Part shown: in pieces, positions 1-9,389 of the stretch
How the letters are laid out: the number at the start of each line of letters is the position of its first letter
How positions within the stretch are numbered: the first letter of the stretch is position 1
DNA from: an uncultured beta proteobacterium
Lineage (GTDB): Bacteria > Pseudomonadota > Gammaproteobacteria > Burkholderiales > Burkholderiaceae_C
Direction: 5' to 3'
Assembly (NCBI GenBank): GCA_903886275.1
Contig: CAISLN010000040.1
Span: 1 to 64,000, forward strand
DNA length: 64,000 nucleotides
Program-made: the position numbers and the translations under genes
Notes under the pieces: generated by a model
What the model was told of the DNA's origin: nothing
Databases searched by the model: none
Seen by the model: the letters and a program-made list of their open reading frames with translations, nothing else

Positions 1-1
1 G

Positions 2-223
2 CTCTTGAACAACGCGGTGGCCAACATCACCCGGCTGGGTCCGGCCGGCGCACTGACCGGCCCGGCGGCGCGCGGCGATCTGGCCGCCATTACGGCGCAG
101 GCGCAGGCCGTGGCGCAATGGGACCCGCAGGCCGGTGCGGCCTATGAAGCCTTGAGCGGGCTTGCGCTGCGCCTGGTAAAAGCCAGCACCGAGGCCAGCG
201 CCACAGCAGCCAGCAGCCACTGA
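2..223 (+). CDS. DUF2520/Rossmann-type oxidoreductase, C-terminal fragment
   Basis: Only the last 73 codons are in the window; the reading frame is open from base 2 to the TGA stop. The residues LTGPAARGD and the following helical stretch (AAYEALSGLALRLV) fit the C-terminal DUF2520 domain of short NADP-binding proteins related to F420-dependent/6-phosphogluconate dehydrogenases. The substrate is unknown. The Rossmann half lies upstream of the window. Its last 82 bases overlap, on the opposite strand, the 3' end of the PAP2 phosphatase gene, so the two genes converge and share coding DNA. Confidence 0.6.
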   Translation, partial: LLNNAVANITRLGPAGALTGPAARGDLAAITAQAQAVAQWDPQAGAAYEALSGLALRLVKASTEASATAASSH

Positions 224-936
224 AGCGGCCGGTTCTCGGCAAAGTCCAGTTCCTCGGTCAGCAGGACATACACCGAGCCCAGCACCAGCAGGGCCTGCAG
301 GCGCAGGGTCCAGTGCGTGGGCGAGAAACAGCGCGCAGGCAGCTTGGCCAACAGCACATTGCCCAGCAGTCCGGAGAGCATCCCCAGGCCCATGCCCACG
401 GCCACATCGCCGGGCCAGTGGGCGCCCACGGCAATGCGCGACAGACCGGCGCCAAAAGCCAGCAGCAACAGCCACCAGTGGCGCCGGCGCTGCGCCGGGC
501 TCAGGGCAAAGTAGATGGCGCTGGCCACGGCAAAGGCGGTGGTGGTGTGGCCCGAGGGCATGGAGACGTTGTGCAGCACCTCGCCCACGATGCGCATCTG
601 GGCATTGTCGATCTCGGCCGCCGGGCGCGGGCTGACCAGCAGGCCCTTGCCCAGTCGGGCAAAGAGGATGGCAAAGGGCGCGGCGCACAACCAGGCCCAC
701 ATCAAGCGCGGCGCGCGCAGCAACAGCGGCGCGGTCACAGCCAGAATGCCCCAGCCATTGCCCAACAGCGACAAACCGGTCCACACAGGGGCTGCGACCG
801 GCAGACAGAGTTGGTTGAGCCAGACAAACATGGCCGGCTCCCACCAATGCAGCCACAGCGGCGCGGACAGCAGCAACACGAGCGGGGGCAAGAGCCACAG
901 GCGCAGGGAAAAAAGCCCGAAGGAAAAGTTGCGCAT
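142..936 (-). CDS. PAP2-family membrane phosphatase
   Basis: 264 residues with several hydrophobic segments and all three motifs of the type 2 phosphatidic acid phosphatase superfamily: KGLLVSPRP (K-x6-RP), PSGH, and SRIAVGAHWPGD (SR-x5-H-x3-D). These form the phosphatase active site, with the PSGH and last-motif histidines catalytic. The family dephosphorylates lipid phosphates such as undecaprenyl diphosphate or lipid A, at the periplasmic face of the inner membrane. The start codon overlaps the stop of the upstream glycosyltransferase gene (TGATG), implying translational coupling and a shared role in lipid-linked sugar or lipid A modification. The exact substrate cannot be told from sequence. 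Confidence 0.88.
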   Translation of the reverse strand: MRNFSFGLFSLRLWLLPPLVLLLSAPLWLHWWEPAMFVWLNQLCLPVAAPVWTGLSLLGNGWGILAVTAPLLLRAPRLMWAWLCAAPFAILFARLGKGLLVSPRPAAEIDNAQMRIVGEVLHNVSMPSGHTTTAFAVASAIYFALSPAQRRRHWWLLLLAFGAGLSRIAVGAHWPGDVAVGMGLGMLSGLLGNVLLAKLPARCFSPTHWTLRLQALLVLGSVYVLLTEELDFAENRPLQWLLAAVALASVLAFTRRSASPLKAS

Positions 937-2438
937 CAGGGCTTGGCGGACCTGAGCCGCGGTTGCGGATCGCCCGCCCAGCCGCTGCAGGCGTAAAAAT
1001 CAAAGCGCGAAATCGCGTAGCCGAAGCGCTGCACCTCCTGCGTATCGAGCAGTCTGCATTGGGCAAAACCATGCGCGCCTATCGGCGTCACATAGGGCAG
1101 TTGCGACCAGTCCAGCAGCAGCGCACTGGCGCCCACAGGCAGCTTGCCGGCCCACAGGTCGAACTGGTCAAAGCGGTCTTCGAGCACATGCACCTTGAGC
1201 GGACGCGCATACCAAGCAATGCGGCTGGCCAGGGTCCAGTTTTGCACCGCCACCGCATCCAAGCCGCTCTGCTGCGCCAGTACCTTGGCGCGCGCGCCGG
1301 CTGCGTCCCAACCATGCAGATCGGCAAAGGGGTTGGGCGCGTCGCTGTGCTCGGCGCTGGCCGAACGACCTTGCAAAAGGGGCATGCCCGCGCTCAGCAT
1401 GAGTGTGGGAAGTGCGACGCAGGCAAGGGCCTGCAGCAGCACCAAAACCGCCACCAAGCGGCGTTTGCCGCAAGTCCATGCACGCGCCAAGCCAATACCT
1501 GCAAAGGGCGCCAGCGCGACCCAGGCCGGGGCGGTCCAATGCGGCAGGCCAGAGCCTCCGCCCGACAAATAGGCCAGCAGGGCAAAGGGGATGGCAAAGA
1601 AGGCCAGCAGCGGGCGCTGCGGTGCGCCCACCAAGCGCAGCCCTGCCCCACCCCACAGCAGCAAGGGCCCAAAGGCCAGCAACTGCACCAGCATAAAACG
1701 CAGCAGGTGCAGCCACTGCCAGCTGCTGCCCGCGCCATGCTTGGCTTGGTAAACAAAAGAGATCCAGTGGTTGTGCGCATTCCAGACCGCTACCGGACTG
1801 ACCAGCGCCAGCGCCAAGAAAGTGGCCCACCACAGACCGGGCTTGCGCAGCAGCGCCAGGCCATGGGCCCACAGCAGGCACAGGGCCACAGCGGCAGCGC
1901 TGAAGATGGCGGTGTATTTGCTCAGGCCCGCCAGACCCAGTAGCAGGCCCAACAGCAACCACTGCGCCAAGCGTGCGGCATGGGCAGGCTGCATCAGGCG
2001 CAGGGTTTGCAGCATGAGGGCCGCAGACCAGAGCATCAGCAGGGTATCGGGCAGCAGGCCTATGCCCAAAATGTGCAGCAGGGGCGCCAGCAGCAGCGCG
2101 GTCACGGCCCAAAAACCGGCGCGCTCGGGCGTGGCGCTGGGGACTGCCGCGCCAGCGTCCACCGCCAGGCGCAGCGTCACGCGGTACACCAGCAGCAAAG
2201 TGCCCAGCCAAAACAGTCCGGGCAAGAGGCGCAACACCAGCGTAGTTGCGCCCAGCGTCACCAACGGCCACTGAACCCAACCCACCAGCGGCGGATGGTC
2301 AAAGTAACTGAGCGCGGGGTGGGCCGCATAGAGGGCGTAATGGGCCTCGTCCACCGACAGGCCCAAAAATGCGCCCAGCAGCGCGTGCAATGCAAACACC
2401 AGGGCCAGCAGCCAGCGCAGGCGCAGCGCGTAGCGCAT
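936..2438 (-). CDS. GT39/ArnT-like membrane glycosyltransferase
   Basis: 500 residues, mostly hydrophobic, with about a dozen predicted membrane segments. The N-terminal loop VDEAHYALYAAHPALSYF followed by DHPP matches the PMT_2/ArnT-like GT-C fold, in which the acidic DE pair of the first periplasmic loop is catalytic. Family members transfer sugars from polyprenyl-phosphate donors to lipid A or proteins at the periplasmic face. The frame stays open upstream to 2720, but that extension runs through the divergent tautomerase gene, so I place the start at the ATG at 2438 (MRYALRLRW), although no clear ribosome site precedes it. It is coupled to the PAP2 gene by a TGATG overlap. Confidence 0.85.
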   Translation of the reverse strand: MRYALRLRWLLALVFALHALLGAFLGLSVDEAHYALYAAHPALSYFDHPPLVGWVQWPLVTLGATTLVLRLLPGLFWLGTLLLVYRVTLRLAVDAGAAVPSATPERAGFWAVTALLLAPLLHILGIGLLPDTLLMLWSAALMLQTLRLMQPAHAARLAQWLLLGLLLGLAGLSKYTAIFSAAAVALCLLWAHGLALLRKPGLWWATFLALALVSPVAVWNAHNHWISFVYQAKHGAGSSWQWLHLLRFMLVQLLAFGPLLLWGGAGLRLVGAPQRPLLAFFAIPFALLAYLSGGGSGLPHWTAPAWVALAPFAGIGLARAWTCGKRRLVAVLVLLQALACVALPTLMLSAGMPLLQGRSASAEHSDAPNPFADLHGWDAAGARAKVLAQQSGLDAVAVQNWTLASRIAWYARPLKVHVLEDRFDQFDLWAGKLPVGASALLLDWSQLPYVTPIGAHGFAQCRLLDTQEVQRFGYAISRFDFYACSGWAGDPQPRLRSAKP

Positions 2439-2552
2439 TTGCTTATTTGAATTCAACAGGGGCACAACAGGGCGTCCATCCATACAATGCCCGCAGTCTA
2501 AACCGCGCGCGCCCGGGCTTTGTTGCCTGGCGCCCTTACCCGAAAGAAAAGC

Positions 2553-2744
2553 ATGCCCACCTACCACATTGAAATGCTCGAAGGCCGCACCATCGAGCAA
2601 AAGCGCAAACTGGTGCAAGAGATCACCCGCGTCACGGTCGAGGTGCTGGGCGGCTCGCCCGACTCGGTGGATATTTTGATCACCGATGTGAAGCGCGAGA
2701 ACTGGGCGACCGGCGGTCAACTCTGGACCGAACCGCGCAGCTAG
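2553..2744 (+). CDS. 4-oxalocrotonate tautomerase-family protein
   Basis: 63 residues starting MPTYHIEM; after removal of Met the N-terminal Pro would be the catalytic base, as in the 4-oxalocrotonate tautomerase superfamily. Length matches the small (about 60 residue) members that assemble as hexamers. No aromatic meta-cleavage genes lie nearby, so a housekeeping or side-activity tautomerase is more likely than a role in xylene-type degradation. It is divergent from the glycosyltransferase gene and followed 20 bp later by the glutamine amidotransferase gene on the same strand. Confidence 0.85.
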   Translation: MPTYHIEMLEGRTIEQKRKLVQEITRVTVEVLGGSPDSVDILITDVKRENWATGGQLWTEPRS

Positions 2745-2764
2745 GCCGGGAGTACACTGAATCC

Positions 2765-3547
2765 ATGTGTCAATTGCTAGGTATGAACAGCAGGCTGCCA
2801 GCCAGCCTGACTTTGAGCTTTACAGGTTTTTCGCAACGCGGGGGCTGCACCGACCACCATTCGGATGGCTGGGGCATTGCCTTCTTCGAGGCCGATGGGC
2901 AGACGCCCGGACGCGCGGCACGCCACTTTGTGGACAAGGAAAGTGCCGCCACCTCACCGATTGCGCAGATGCTGCGCAGCTACCCGATCAAGAGCCACAA
3001 CGTGGTGGCCCATGTGCGCAAGGCCACGGTGGGCGCGGTGGCGCTGGAAAACTGCCACCCCTTTGTGCGCGAACTGTGGGGCCGCTACTGGTTCTTTGCC
3101 CACAACGGCGACCTCAAGGATTTCAACCCACCGCTGCACGGCAGCTTCAAACCGGTGGGCAACACCGACAGCGAGCTGGCATTCTGCTGGCTGATGCAGG
3201 AGCTCAACAAGTCGCACGCCAACGTGCCCTCGGTGGAGGAGCTGACGCGCACCCTGGCCGAACTGGCGCCCAAAATCGCCAAACATGGCACCTTCAACTT
3301 TTTGCTCAGCAACGGGCAGGCGCTCTGGGCCCATGCCAGTACCAAGCTGCACTATGTGCTGCGCGAATACCCGTTTCACGAAGTCCAGCTCAAGGACGAG
3401 GACGTGAGCGTGGACCTGTCCATCCTCAACGGCCCGCAAGACCGCTTGGTCATCGTGGTCACCGAGCCGCTCACCACCAACGAGAACTGGGTGGCCATGC
3501 AAAGCGGCGAGCTGCGGGCGTTTTGCGACGGGGTCTTGCTGGTGTAG
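2765..3547 (+). CDS. class II glutamine amidotransferase (YafJ-like)
   Basis: 260 residues beginning MCQLLGMNS. Cys2, exposed after Met removal, is the nucleophile of the Ntn-hydrolase glutaminase fold. HSDGWGIAFF, AHVRKATVG and FAHNGDL are the usual glutamine-binding and oxyanion segments of this stand-alone family. There is no synthase domain, so the acceptor of the released ammonia is unknown. Related proteins act in small-molecule repair or gamma-glutamyl hydrolysis. The gene lies 20 bp after the tautomerase gene on the same strand. Confidence 0.88.
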   Translation: MCQLLGMNSRLPASLTLSFTGFSQRGGCTDHHSDGWGIAFFEADGQTPGRAARHFVDKESAATSPIAQMLRSYPIKSHNVVAHVRKATVGAVALENCHPFVRELWGRYWFFAHNGDLKDFNPPLHGSFKPVGNTDSELAFCWLMQELNKSHANVPSVEELTRTLAELAPKIAKHGTFNFLLSNGQALWAHASTKLHYVLREYPFHEVQLKDEDVSVDLSILNGPQDRLVIVVTEPLTTNENWVAMQSGELRAFCDGVLLV

Positions 3548-3658
3548 TGCAGCGCCTGCTGAGCAACTGCATTGCGATTGACTCCGAAGCGTCACAGCTT
3601 TTACATGCCGCTTGCTTACATTGCGACGGTTGCATGAAAAGCTTTCGGAGAACCCCGT

Positions 3659-4123
3659 TTGAGAAAAATCGTCGCGCCCGCCGTTGCCCAGCTCTATCTG
3701 GCCAGTCTGTATCTTTTTTTGCCCCTGATGCCCTTGCTGGCCTCCCTGCTCTTCATGCGCAGCAAGTACGTGCGGGAGTACCGCGACACGCTCAGGAAGG
3801 TGCGGATTCACATCGCAGCCCTCAAGGAGGGTCCGGCGCAACATTACTTCCATGACGTGATGGGACGCGGCTCGGAAGTACCCCAGGAAATCCACGGGGA
3901 ATGCGTGCAGTGTGGCAATTGCTGCATGGACCGGCGCTGCGTCTTTCTGGAGCCCATTGCCAACGACAAGTACCAATGTGGCATCTACCACTCACCGTTT
4001 CGCAAGCTCTCCAACTGCGGCTCCTTCCCCCTGAACCAGTGGGACATAGACCGCTACGCCTGCCCCAGCTACACCGCCTCGGCAGTGATACCGATACACC
4101 CGGTCCCAGCCACTTCGCAATGA
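3659..4123 (+). CDS. YkgJ-family cysteine-cluster protein
   Basis: 154 residues. A short N-terminal hydrophobic stretch (LYLFLPLMPLLASLLF) is followed by a charged helix and then the cysteine cluster CVQCGNCC, with further Cys residues at CVFL, QCGIY, NCGSF and ACPSY. The spacing fits the YkgJ/UPF0153 zinc- or iron-binding family of unknown function. I use a TTG start because CGGAGAA lies eight bases upstream and no in-frame ATG is available; the ATG at 3634 is in another frame. The gene converges on livF with a 13 bp gap. Confidence 0.75.
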   Translation: MRKIVAPAVAQLYLASLYLFLPLMPLLASLLFMRSKYVREYRDTLRKVRIHIAALKEGPAQHYFHDVMGRGSEVPQEIHGECVQCGNCCMDRRCVFLEPIANDKYQCGIYHSPFRKLSNCGSFPLNQWDIDRYACPSYTASAVIPIHPVPATSQ

Positions 4124-4136
4124 GCGACCGAGCGCC

Positions 4137-4846
<710 letters not shown>

Positions 4847-4850
<4 letters not shown>

Positions 4851-5620
4851 TCCTCATCCTCTTTGCCCAGATAGGCTTCAATCACCTCGGGGTTGTTGCG
4901 AACGGCGTCGGGCACGCCCTCGGCAATGATGCGCCCGAAGTTCAGCACCGCGATGCGGTCGCACAGGCCCATGACAAAGCGCATGTCGTGCTCGATCATG
5001 AAGACGCCGTAGCCCCGGTCGCGGATGTTGCGTATCTCTTCCATCAGCACGGTTTTCTCGGAGGGGTTCATGCCCGCCACCGGCTCGTCGAGCAGCAGCA
5101 ACTTGGGCTCGGTGGCCAGGGCGCGGGCGAACTCCAGCTTGCGTTGATCGCCATAGGACAGGCTGTCGGCCAGCAGATCGGCCTTGTGGTCCAGACCGAC
5201 CCAGGTCAAGAGTTCGAGGGCGCGCTCGCGGGCCTTTTTCTCGGCGCGGCGGTAGCCCGGCGTGTTGAACAACAGACCCAAGGTGCCGTACTCCAGATGG
5301 TCGTGCAGGCCGACCATTACGTTTTCCAGCAGGTCCATTTCCTTGAAGATGCGGATGTTCTGGAAGGTGCGCGCAATGCCCCGGTGCGTGATGCGGTGGC
5401 TCGGCAGTCCCAAGAGACTCTCGCCCTGAAAGTCGATGGCGCCACCATTGGGCTGCAGCAGGCCGGTGACCAGGTTGAACACCGTGGTCTTGCCCGCACC
5501 GTTGGGGCCAATGAGGCCGTAGATGCTGCCAGCGGGCACCTCAAAGTTCACATCCTGCAGCACCTGCAGGCCGCCGAAATGCTTGCTGACATTGCGGATG
5601 GAAAGCAGTGTGTTGCTCAT
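4847..5620 (-). CDS. livG: branched-chain amino acid ABC transporter ATPase LivG
   Basis: 257 residues with Walker A GPNGAGKTT, signature LSYGDQRKLE, Walker B LLLLDEPVAGMNP and the extended C-terminal tail typical of LivG. The start at MSNTLLSIRNVS is chosen because its ATG overlaps the livM stop as ATGA; a start seven codons upstream is also open. It partners LivF to power the LivHM permease. Confidence 0.93.
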
Positions 5621-6474
5621 GCTTGGCTCCTGCGGTTCCACCAGGCCCGCACGCGGCGCGGCTCCCAGATGCCCTTGGGCAGAAACAGCACCACCAGCAC
5701 CAGCACGGCGCCATTCACCAGCGAGCGGAAGTCATGTAAAAAGCGCAGCAGCTCGGGCAGCAGGGTCAGTATCGTGCCGCCCAGGATGGGGCCCACCAGG
5801 CCCGAGGTACCGCCCAGCACCGCCATGGTCAGTATGTCCACCGCGTTCTCAAAACCGTATTCGCGCGGGCTGATAAAGAAGGTGAAGTGGGCGTTGAGTG
5901 CCCCGGCCACCCCGGCAATAAAGCTGCCCAACACAAAGGCCAGCAGCTTGTAGCGCGCCACGTGGATGCCCATCAGGCGGGCCGCCACTTCGTCTTCCTT
6001 GATGGACTCAAAGGCTCGGCCCACTTTGGAGCGGCGCAACCGGTGCAGCACGTAAATGGTCAGGCCCAGCAGCAGCACGATGTGCCAGCCCTCGGTGGCC
6101 AGCGGGATGCCGTTCAGGCCTTCGGGCCCGCCGGTGATATCCATGTTGAGCACGGTGATGCGCACCACCTCGCCAAAGGCCAGCGTGGCCATGGCCAGGT
6201 AGACGCCCGAGAGGCGCAGCACCGGCACACCGATCACCAGCGCCACCAAGGCAGGCGCCACGCCACCGGCCAGCAGCACGGCGGGAAAGGGCCAGCCCAG
6301 CTGCAGGGTCAGCAGGGCCGACGCATAGGCGCCAATGCCCATAAAGGCCGCATTGGCCAGCGACAGCAGGCCGCAAGACAAGGTCAGCCAGATCGAGAGC
6401 GCAAGCATGCCATGCACGCCCACCGTGAACACCAGGGTGCTGTAGGTGGACCAAAAATCATTGAACCAAGCCAT
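5617..6474 (-). CDS. livM: branched-chain amino acid ABC transporter permease LivM
   Basis: 285 residues with about eight hydrophobic segments and the conserved loop GRAFESIKEDEVAARLMGI, the LivM-type coupling helix that docks on the ATPases. It sits two bases after livH and overlaps livG, so it is co-expressed with them. Inner-membrane subunit. Confidence 0.92.
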   Translation of the reverse strand: MAWFNDFWSTYSTLVFTVGVHGMLALSIWLTLSCGLLSLANAAFMGIGAYASALLTLQLGWPFPAVLLAGGVAPALVALVIGVPVLRLSGVYLAMATLAFGEVVRITVLNMDITGGPEGLNGIPLATEGWHIVLLLGLTIYVLHRLRRSKVGRAFESIKEDEVAARLMGIHVARYKLLAFVLGSFIAGVAGALNAHFTFFISPREYGFENAVDILTMAVLGGTSGLVGPILGGTILTLLPELLRFLHDFRSLVNGAVLVLVVLFLPKGIWEPRRVRAWWNRRSQA

Positions 6475-6476
6475 GC

Positions 6477-7358
6477 TCAGGCCTTCCTTTCCAGCTGGCG
6501 CCCGAACAAGCCTGCAGGGCGCACCAGCAGGATCAGGAACAAGAGGCCAAAGGCCACGGCGTCGCCCATTTGGCTGGACAAATAGGCCTTGCTGATCACT
6601 TCGGCAAAACCCAGGAACAGGCCGCCAATCAGCGCGCCACGGATGTCGCCCATGCCGCCCAAAATGATGACGGCAATGCCCTTGTGCAGCATGGGCTGGC
6701 CCATGCCAGGGGTGATGGCGTTGAAGTCCAGCGCGATCAACACGCCAGCGATACCGCCCAAGGACGCTGCAACAAACGAGGTGGCATGGAACAGCCGCTC
6801 CACCGGAATGCCCAGCAGCCAGGCCGCCTTGGGCGACTCGGAAATGGCGCGCAGCGCGCGCCCGAGTTGGCTGCGCTTGAGGATGGTAAACATCACCGCC
6901 ATCAGGATGAAGGAGATCAACACAATGGCAATTTCCAGCGCCCGCACATGCACGTCGCCGATGAGGTATTCACCGGCCGGCAGCGTCTCTTCGGGGAAGC
7001 GCATGGCCTCGGCACCGAACAGGCCCTGGGCCGTGGTGGTCAGCATGATGCTCACGCCAATGGTGGCAATCATGGGAATCAAATGCGGCGCATTGCGCAG
7101 GCGCAGCGGTTTCAGAATCAGCACATCAATCAGCAGGCCCAGCGTGCCGCTGACCAGCATGGCGCCCAGCATGGCCAGCCACAGCGGCGCGTGCAAACGG
7201 GTGACCATTGCCAGGGCGGCGTAGCTGCCCACCATGAACAGCGCGCCATGCGACAGGTTGATGACGGCCAGCACGCCAAACACCAGGGTGAAGCCCAGGG
7301 CAAACAGCGCATACACGCTGCCCAGCGTCAGCGCGTTGAGAAGTTGTTGTTCAAGCAT
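6477..7358 (-). CDS. livH: branched-chain amino acid ABC transporter permease LivH
   Basis: 293 residues, all-membrane, with the LivH hallmarks GLTLVFGVLAVINLSHGA near the N-terminus (here ALGFTLVFGVLAVINLSHG), the coupling loop GRALRAISESPKAAWLLGI and GGMGDIRGALIGGL in the C-terminal half. It forms the transport channel with LivM. It is separated from the upstream binding-protein gene by 61 bases that contain a terminator-like hairpin. Confidence 0.92.
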   Translation of the reverse strand: MLEQQLLNALTLGSVYALFALGFTLVFGVLAVINLSHGALFMVGSYAALAMVTRLHAPLWLAMLGAMLVSGTLGLLIDVLILKPLRLRNAPHLIPMIATIGVSIMLTTTAQGLFGAEAMRFPEETLPAGEYLIGDVHVRALEIAIVLISFILMAVMFTILKRSQLGRALRAISESPKAAWLLGIPVERLFHATSFVAASLGGIAGVLIALDFNAITPGMGQPMLHKGIAVIILGGMGDIRGALIGGLFLGFAEVISKAYLSSQMGDAVAFGLLFLILLVRPAGLFGRQLERKA

Positions 7359-7372
7359 GGGAAGGGCTCATT

Positions 7373-7396
7373 AAAAAAGGCCGGTTGCCCGGCCCT
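7373..7396 (-). terminator. intra-operon terminator/attenuator between binding protein and permease genes
   Basis: Read on the minus strand, GGGCCGGG, a short CAA loop and CCGGCC form a strong GC stem followed directly by six T. It lies after the binding-protein stop and before the livH start. The usual effect of such a hairpin is partial termination, giving more binding protein than permease. Confidence 0.75.
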
Positions 7397-7419
7397 TGCT
7401 CAGCAGGTCGCAAGCGAAC

Positions 7420-8562
7420 TTATTTGCCTTCGAACAGGGTGAACTTGCCACCGCGCACGACGTAGATAAAGGGCTTCTGGTCGGCGTCCCAACCACCGGC
7501 CTTGCCGTCCTTGGTCTTGGCGGGGCGGAACTTGAAGGCTCCGGTGGCGCCGCTGATGGCCGTCTTGGGCAAGGCGTTCTTCAGGGCTTCGCGGTCTGCG
7601 GCCAGGTCACCCGAGAGCTTGATGTCCTTCAGGGTGGCGGCGACGATGCCCAAGGCGTCATAGGCCTGGGCTGCAAACTGATTGGGCTCGGCGTTGTACT
7701 TCTTGACATAGGCGGCGACAAAGGCCTTGTTCACCGGAGCCGGGTTGGTGTTGGACCAGGGGCTGCCGACAAAGGTGCCTTCGCCTGCGAGCTTGGAGAT
7801 CTCAAACAGCTTGGGCGAGTTGAAACCATTGCCGCCAATGAACGGAACCTTGATGCCCAGACTGCGCGCCTGGATCATGATGTTGGCGGCCTCTTCGGCC
7901 AGGCAGGAGCAGATCACCGCATCGGGCTCGGAGGCCTTGATCTTGGTGAGCTGGGCCTTGAAGTCCACATCGCCCTTGACGTAAGTTTCTGTCGTGGTGA
8001 CGGGCAGCTTGCGCTCGACCAGCACGGCCTTGAAGACGTCATAGCCGCTCTTGGTGAAGGCGTCGTCGTTGCCATAAATAACCGCGACTTTGTTCAGCTT
8101 GTAAAACTTTTGCGCCGTGGCCACGGTAACGGGCAGCACGTCGGACTCCATCACCGAATTGCGAAACACATAGGGGCCTATGTCGGTGATGCCGTTGGCG
8201 GTGACCGAGGTGCCAAACATCACGGTCTTGGCGGCATTGCCCACCGGGCCGCCGGCAAACATCGAGTTCGACAGCGTGGGGCCAAACACCATCAGCACCT
8301 TGTCCTGGAACACCAGCTTTTTGACAACGTTGATGGCTTCTTCTTTTTTGCCCTGTTCGTCTTCAATCACCAACTGGATCTTGTCGCCATTGACGCCACC
8401 CTTGGCATTGATTTCCTCGGCGGCCAATTGGAAGCCGTTGCGGATGGCCAAGCCATATTGGGCGGCACCACCGGACAGGGCCTCGGCCACGCCGAGTTTG
8501 ATGTCGGCGGCTTGGGCGGCAAAGGCAAAGGTCAGGGCAAGAGAGAGGGAAGCAAGGCGCAT
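7420..8562 (-). CDS. branched-chain amino acid-type ABC transporter substrate-binding protein
   Basis: 380 residues with a signal peptide (MRLASLSLALTFAFAAQA, cleavage near AQA/AD), then a type I periplasmic binding fold of the Leu/Ile/Val family (Peripla_BP_6): ADIKLGVAEALSGGAAQYG, and FGTSVTANGI in the ligand cleft. GGAGA lies four bases before the ATG. It is first in the liv run. Ligand specificity (branched-chain amino acids, aromatic acids, amides) cannot be read from sequence. Confidence 0.9.
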   Translation of the reverse strand: MRLASLSLALTFAFAAQAADIKLGVAEALSGGAAQYGLAIRNGFQLAAEEINAKGGVNGDKIQLVIEDEQGKKEEAINVVKKLVFQDKVLMVFGPTLSNSMFAGGPVGNAAKTVMFGTSVTANGITDIGPYVFRNSVMESDVLPVTVATAQKFYKLNKVAVIYGNDDAFTKSGYDVFKAVLVERKLPVTTTETYVKGDVDFKAQLTKIKASEPDAVICSCLAEEAANIMIQARSLGIKVPFIGGNGFNSPKLFEISKLAGEGTFVGSPWSNTNPAPVNKAFVAAYVKKYNAEPNQFAAQAYDALGIVAATLKDIKLSGDLAADREALKNALPKTAISGATGAFKFRPAKTKDGKAGGWDADQKPFIYVVRGGKFTLFEGK

Positions 8563-8724
8563 GGAGTCTCCGGTGAGGTCGGGGCAAAAGTGAGCAGCCT
8601 GGGCGCCTGGCCACTCAGCCTTTTAACGAAGACGGTGCGCGGTCAGCGCGGGACTGGCCAGCTCAAGGGCGCCATTCTAGTTCAGCACAGTACCTCGCCG
8701 CCTGACTGCCAGCGCCCAAGAACC

Positions 8725-9318
8725 TCAGGGGCGGCAGCCGAACTGGCCCTTCTTGGCATTCTCGAAATAGGTCAGATCACCGAGGCAGGCTGGCTTGGGA
8801 TCGGGCAGGGCGCTGCCGGCCTTGGCGGCGCAGGTGTAGGCGCCGTTCTTGGCATTGAATTTACCGGACAGTTTCCAAGGCGCCTTGCACACCGTGGACG
8901 CCGTGAGCATGGGTATGGGTGCAGTGGCGGGTACGGGTGCTGCTGCGCCCGGCTTGGCACCCTCGGTCACGGTGACGGTGGTGAACTTGTCGGGTCCGCC
9001 GCAATTGGGGTGGGACTCCACATTGCGCCCCCCCATGCTGATGGTGTAGGTGCCGGGCTTGGCGTACACATGGGTGGTGACAAAGGGGGTGGGATGGCTG
9101 ACATCGCTATAGCCGTCGGCGGTTTTACCGTCGCCATAGAACACCGCAAAGCCGCAGTAGTTGCCGCTCATGACATCCACGTTGGCGCTGACCGTGACCG
9201 GCTCACCGGCCCGCACGGTGGGCGGACTGACCGTCACGCTGCCGATCAACTGGGCATGGGCCAGCGTGGAAAAGCCTGCGGCCAAAACGGCCGCTGCGAC
9301 ACAGGAAACAAAACGCAT
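8725..9318 (-). CDS. secreted PKD-like domain protein of unknown function
   Basis: 197 residues. A clear signal peptide (MRFVSCVAAAVLAAGFSTLAHAQ) is followed by a beta-rich domain (VTVSPPTVRAGEPVTVSANV ... FVTTHVYAKPGTYTISMGG) that resembles a PKD or immunoglobulin-like fold, then an Ala/Pro linker and a short Cys-containing C-terminal part (CKAPWKLSGKF, YTCAAKAG, ACLGDLTYFE, FGCRP) with four Cys that could form disulfides. Probably periplasmic or extracellular. No catalytic motif was recognised. It stands alone between the liv genes and gshB. Confidence 0.7.
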   Translation of the reverse strand: MRFVSCVAAAVLAAGFSTLAHAQLIGSVTVSPPTVRAGEPVTVSANVDVMSGNYCGFAVFYGDGKTADGYSDVSHPTPFVTTHVYAKPGTYTISMGGRNVESHPNCGGPDKFTTVTVTEGAKPGAAAPVPATAPIPMLTASTVCKAPWKLSGKFNAKNGAYTCAAKAGSALPDPKPACLGDLTYFENAKKGQFGCRP

Positions 9319-9334
9319 AGTCGTTCTCCAAACA

Positions 9335-9373
9335 CACGGCGCAGGTTACTAAAGTTGGCAGTTGCGCGCCGTG
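9335..9373 (-). terminator. possible hairpin downstream of gshB
   Basis: A perfect 8-bp inverted repeat (CACGGCGC / GCGCCGTG, 23-base loop) lies between the gshB stop and the next gene. There is no clear T tract, so it could be a Rho-assisted end or only an mRNA 3' structure. Confidence 0.35.
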
Positions 9374-9389
9374 GCCGGATTTTGCACCA

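Noticed and set aside
2439..2720. N-terminal extension of the GT39 glycosyltransferase to about 594 residues.
   Set aside because: The extra frame overlaps the divergent tautomerase gene and lacks family-like sequence; the ATG at 2438 is used.
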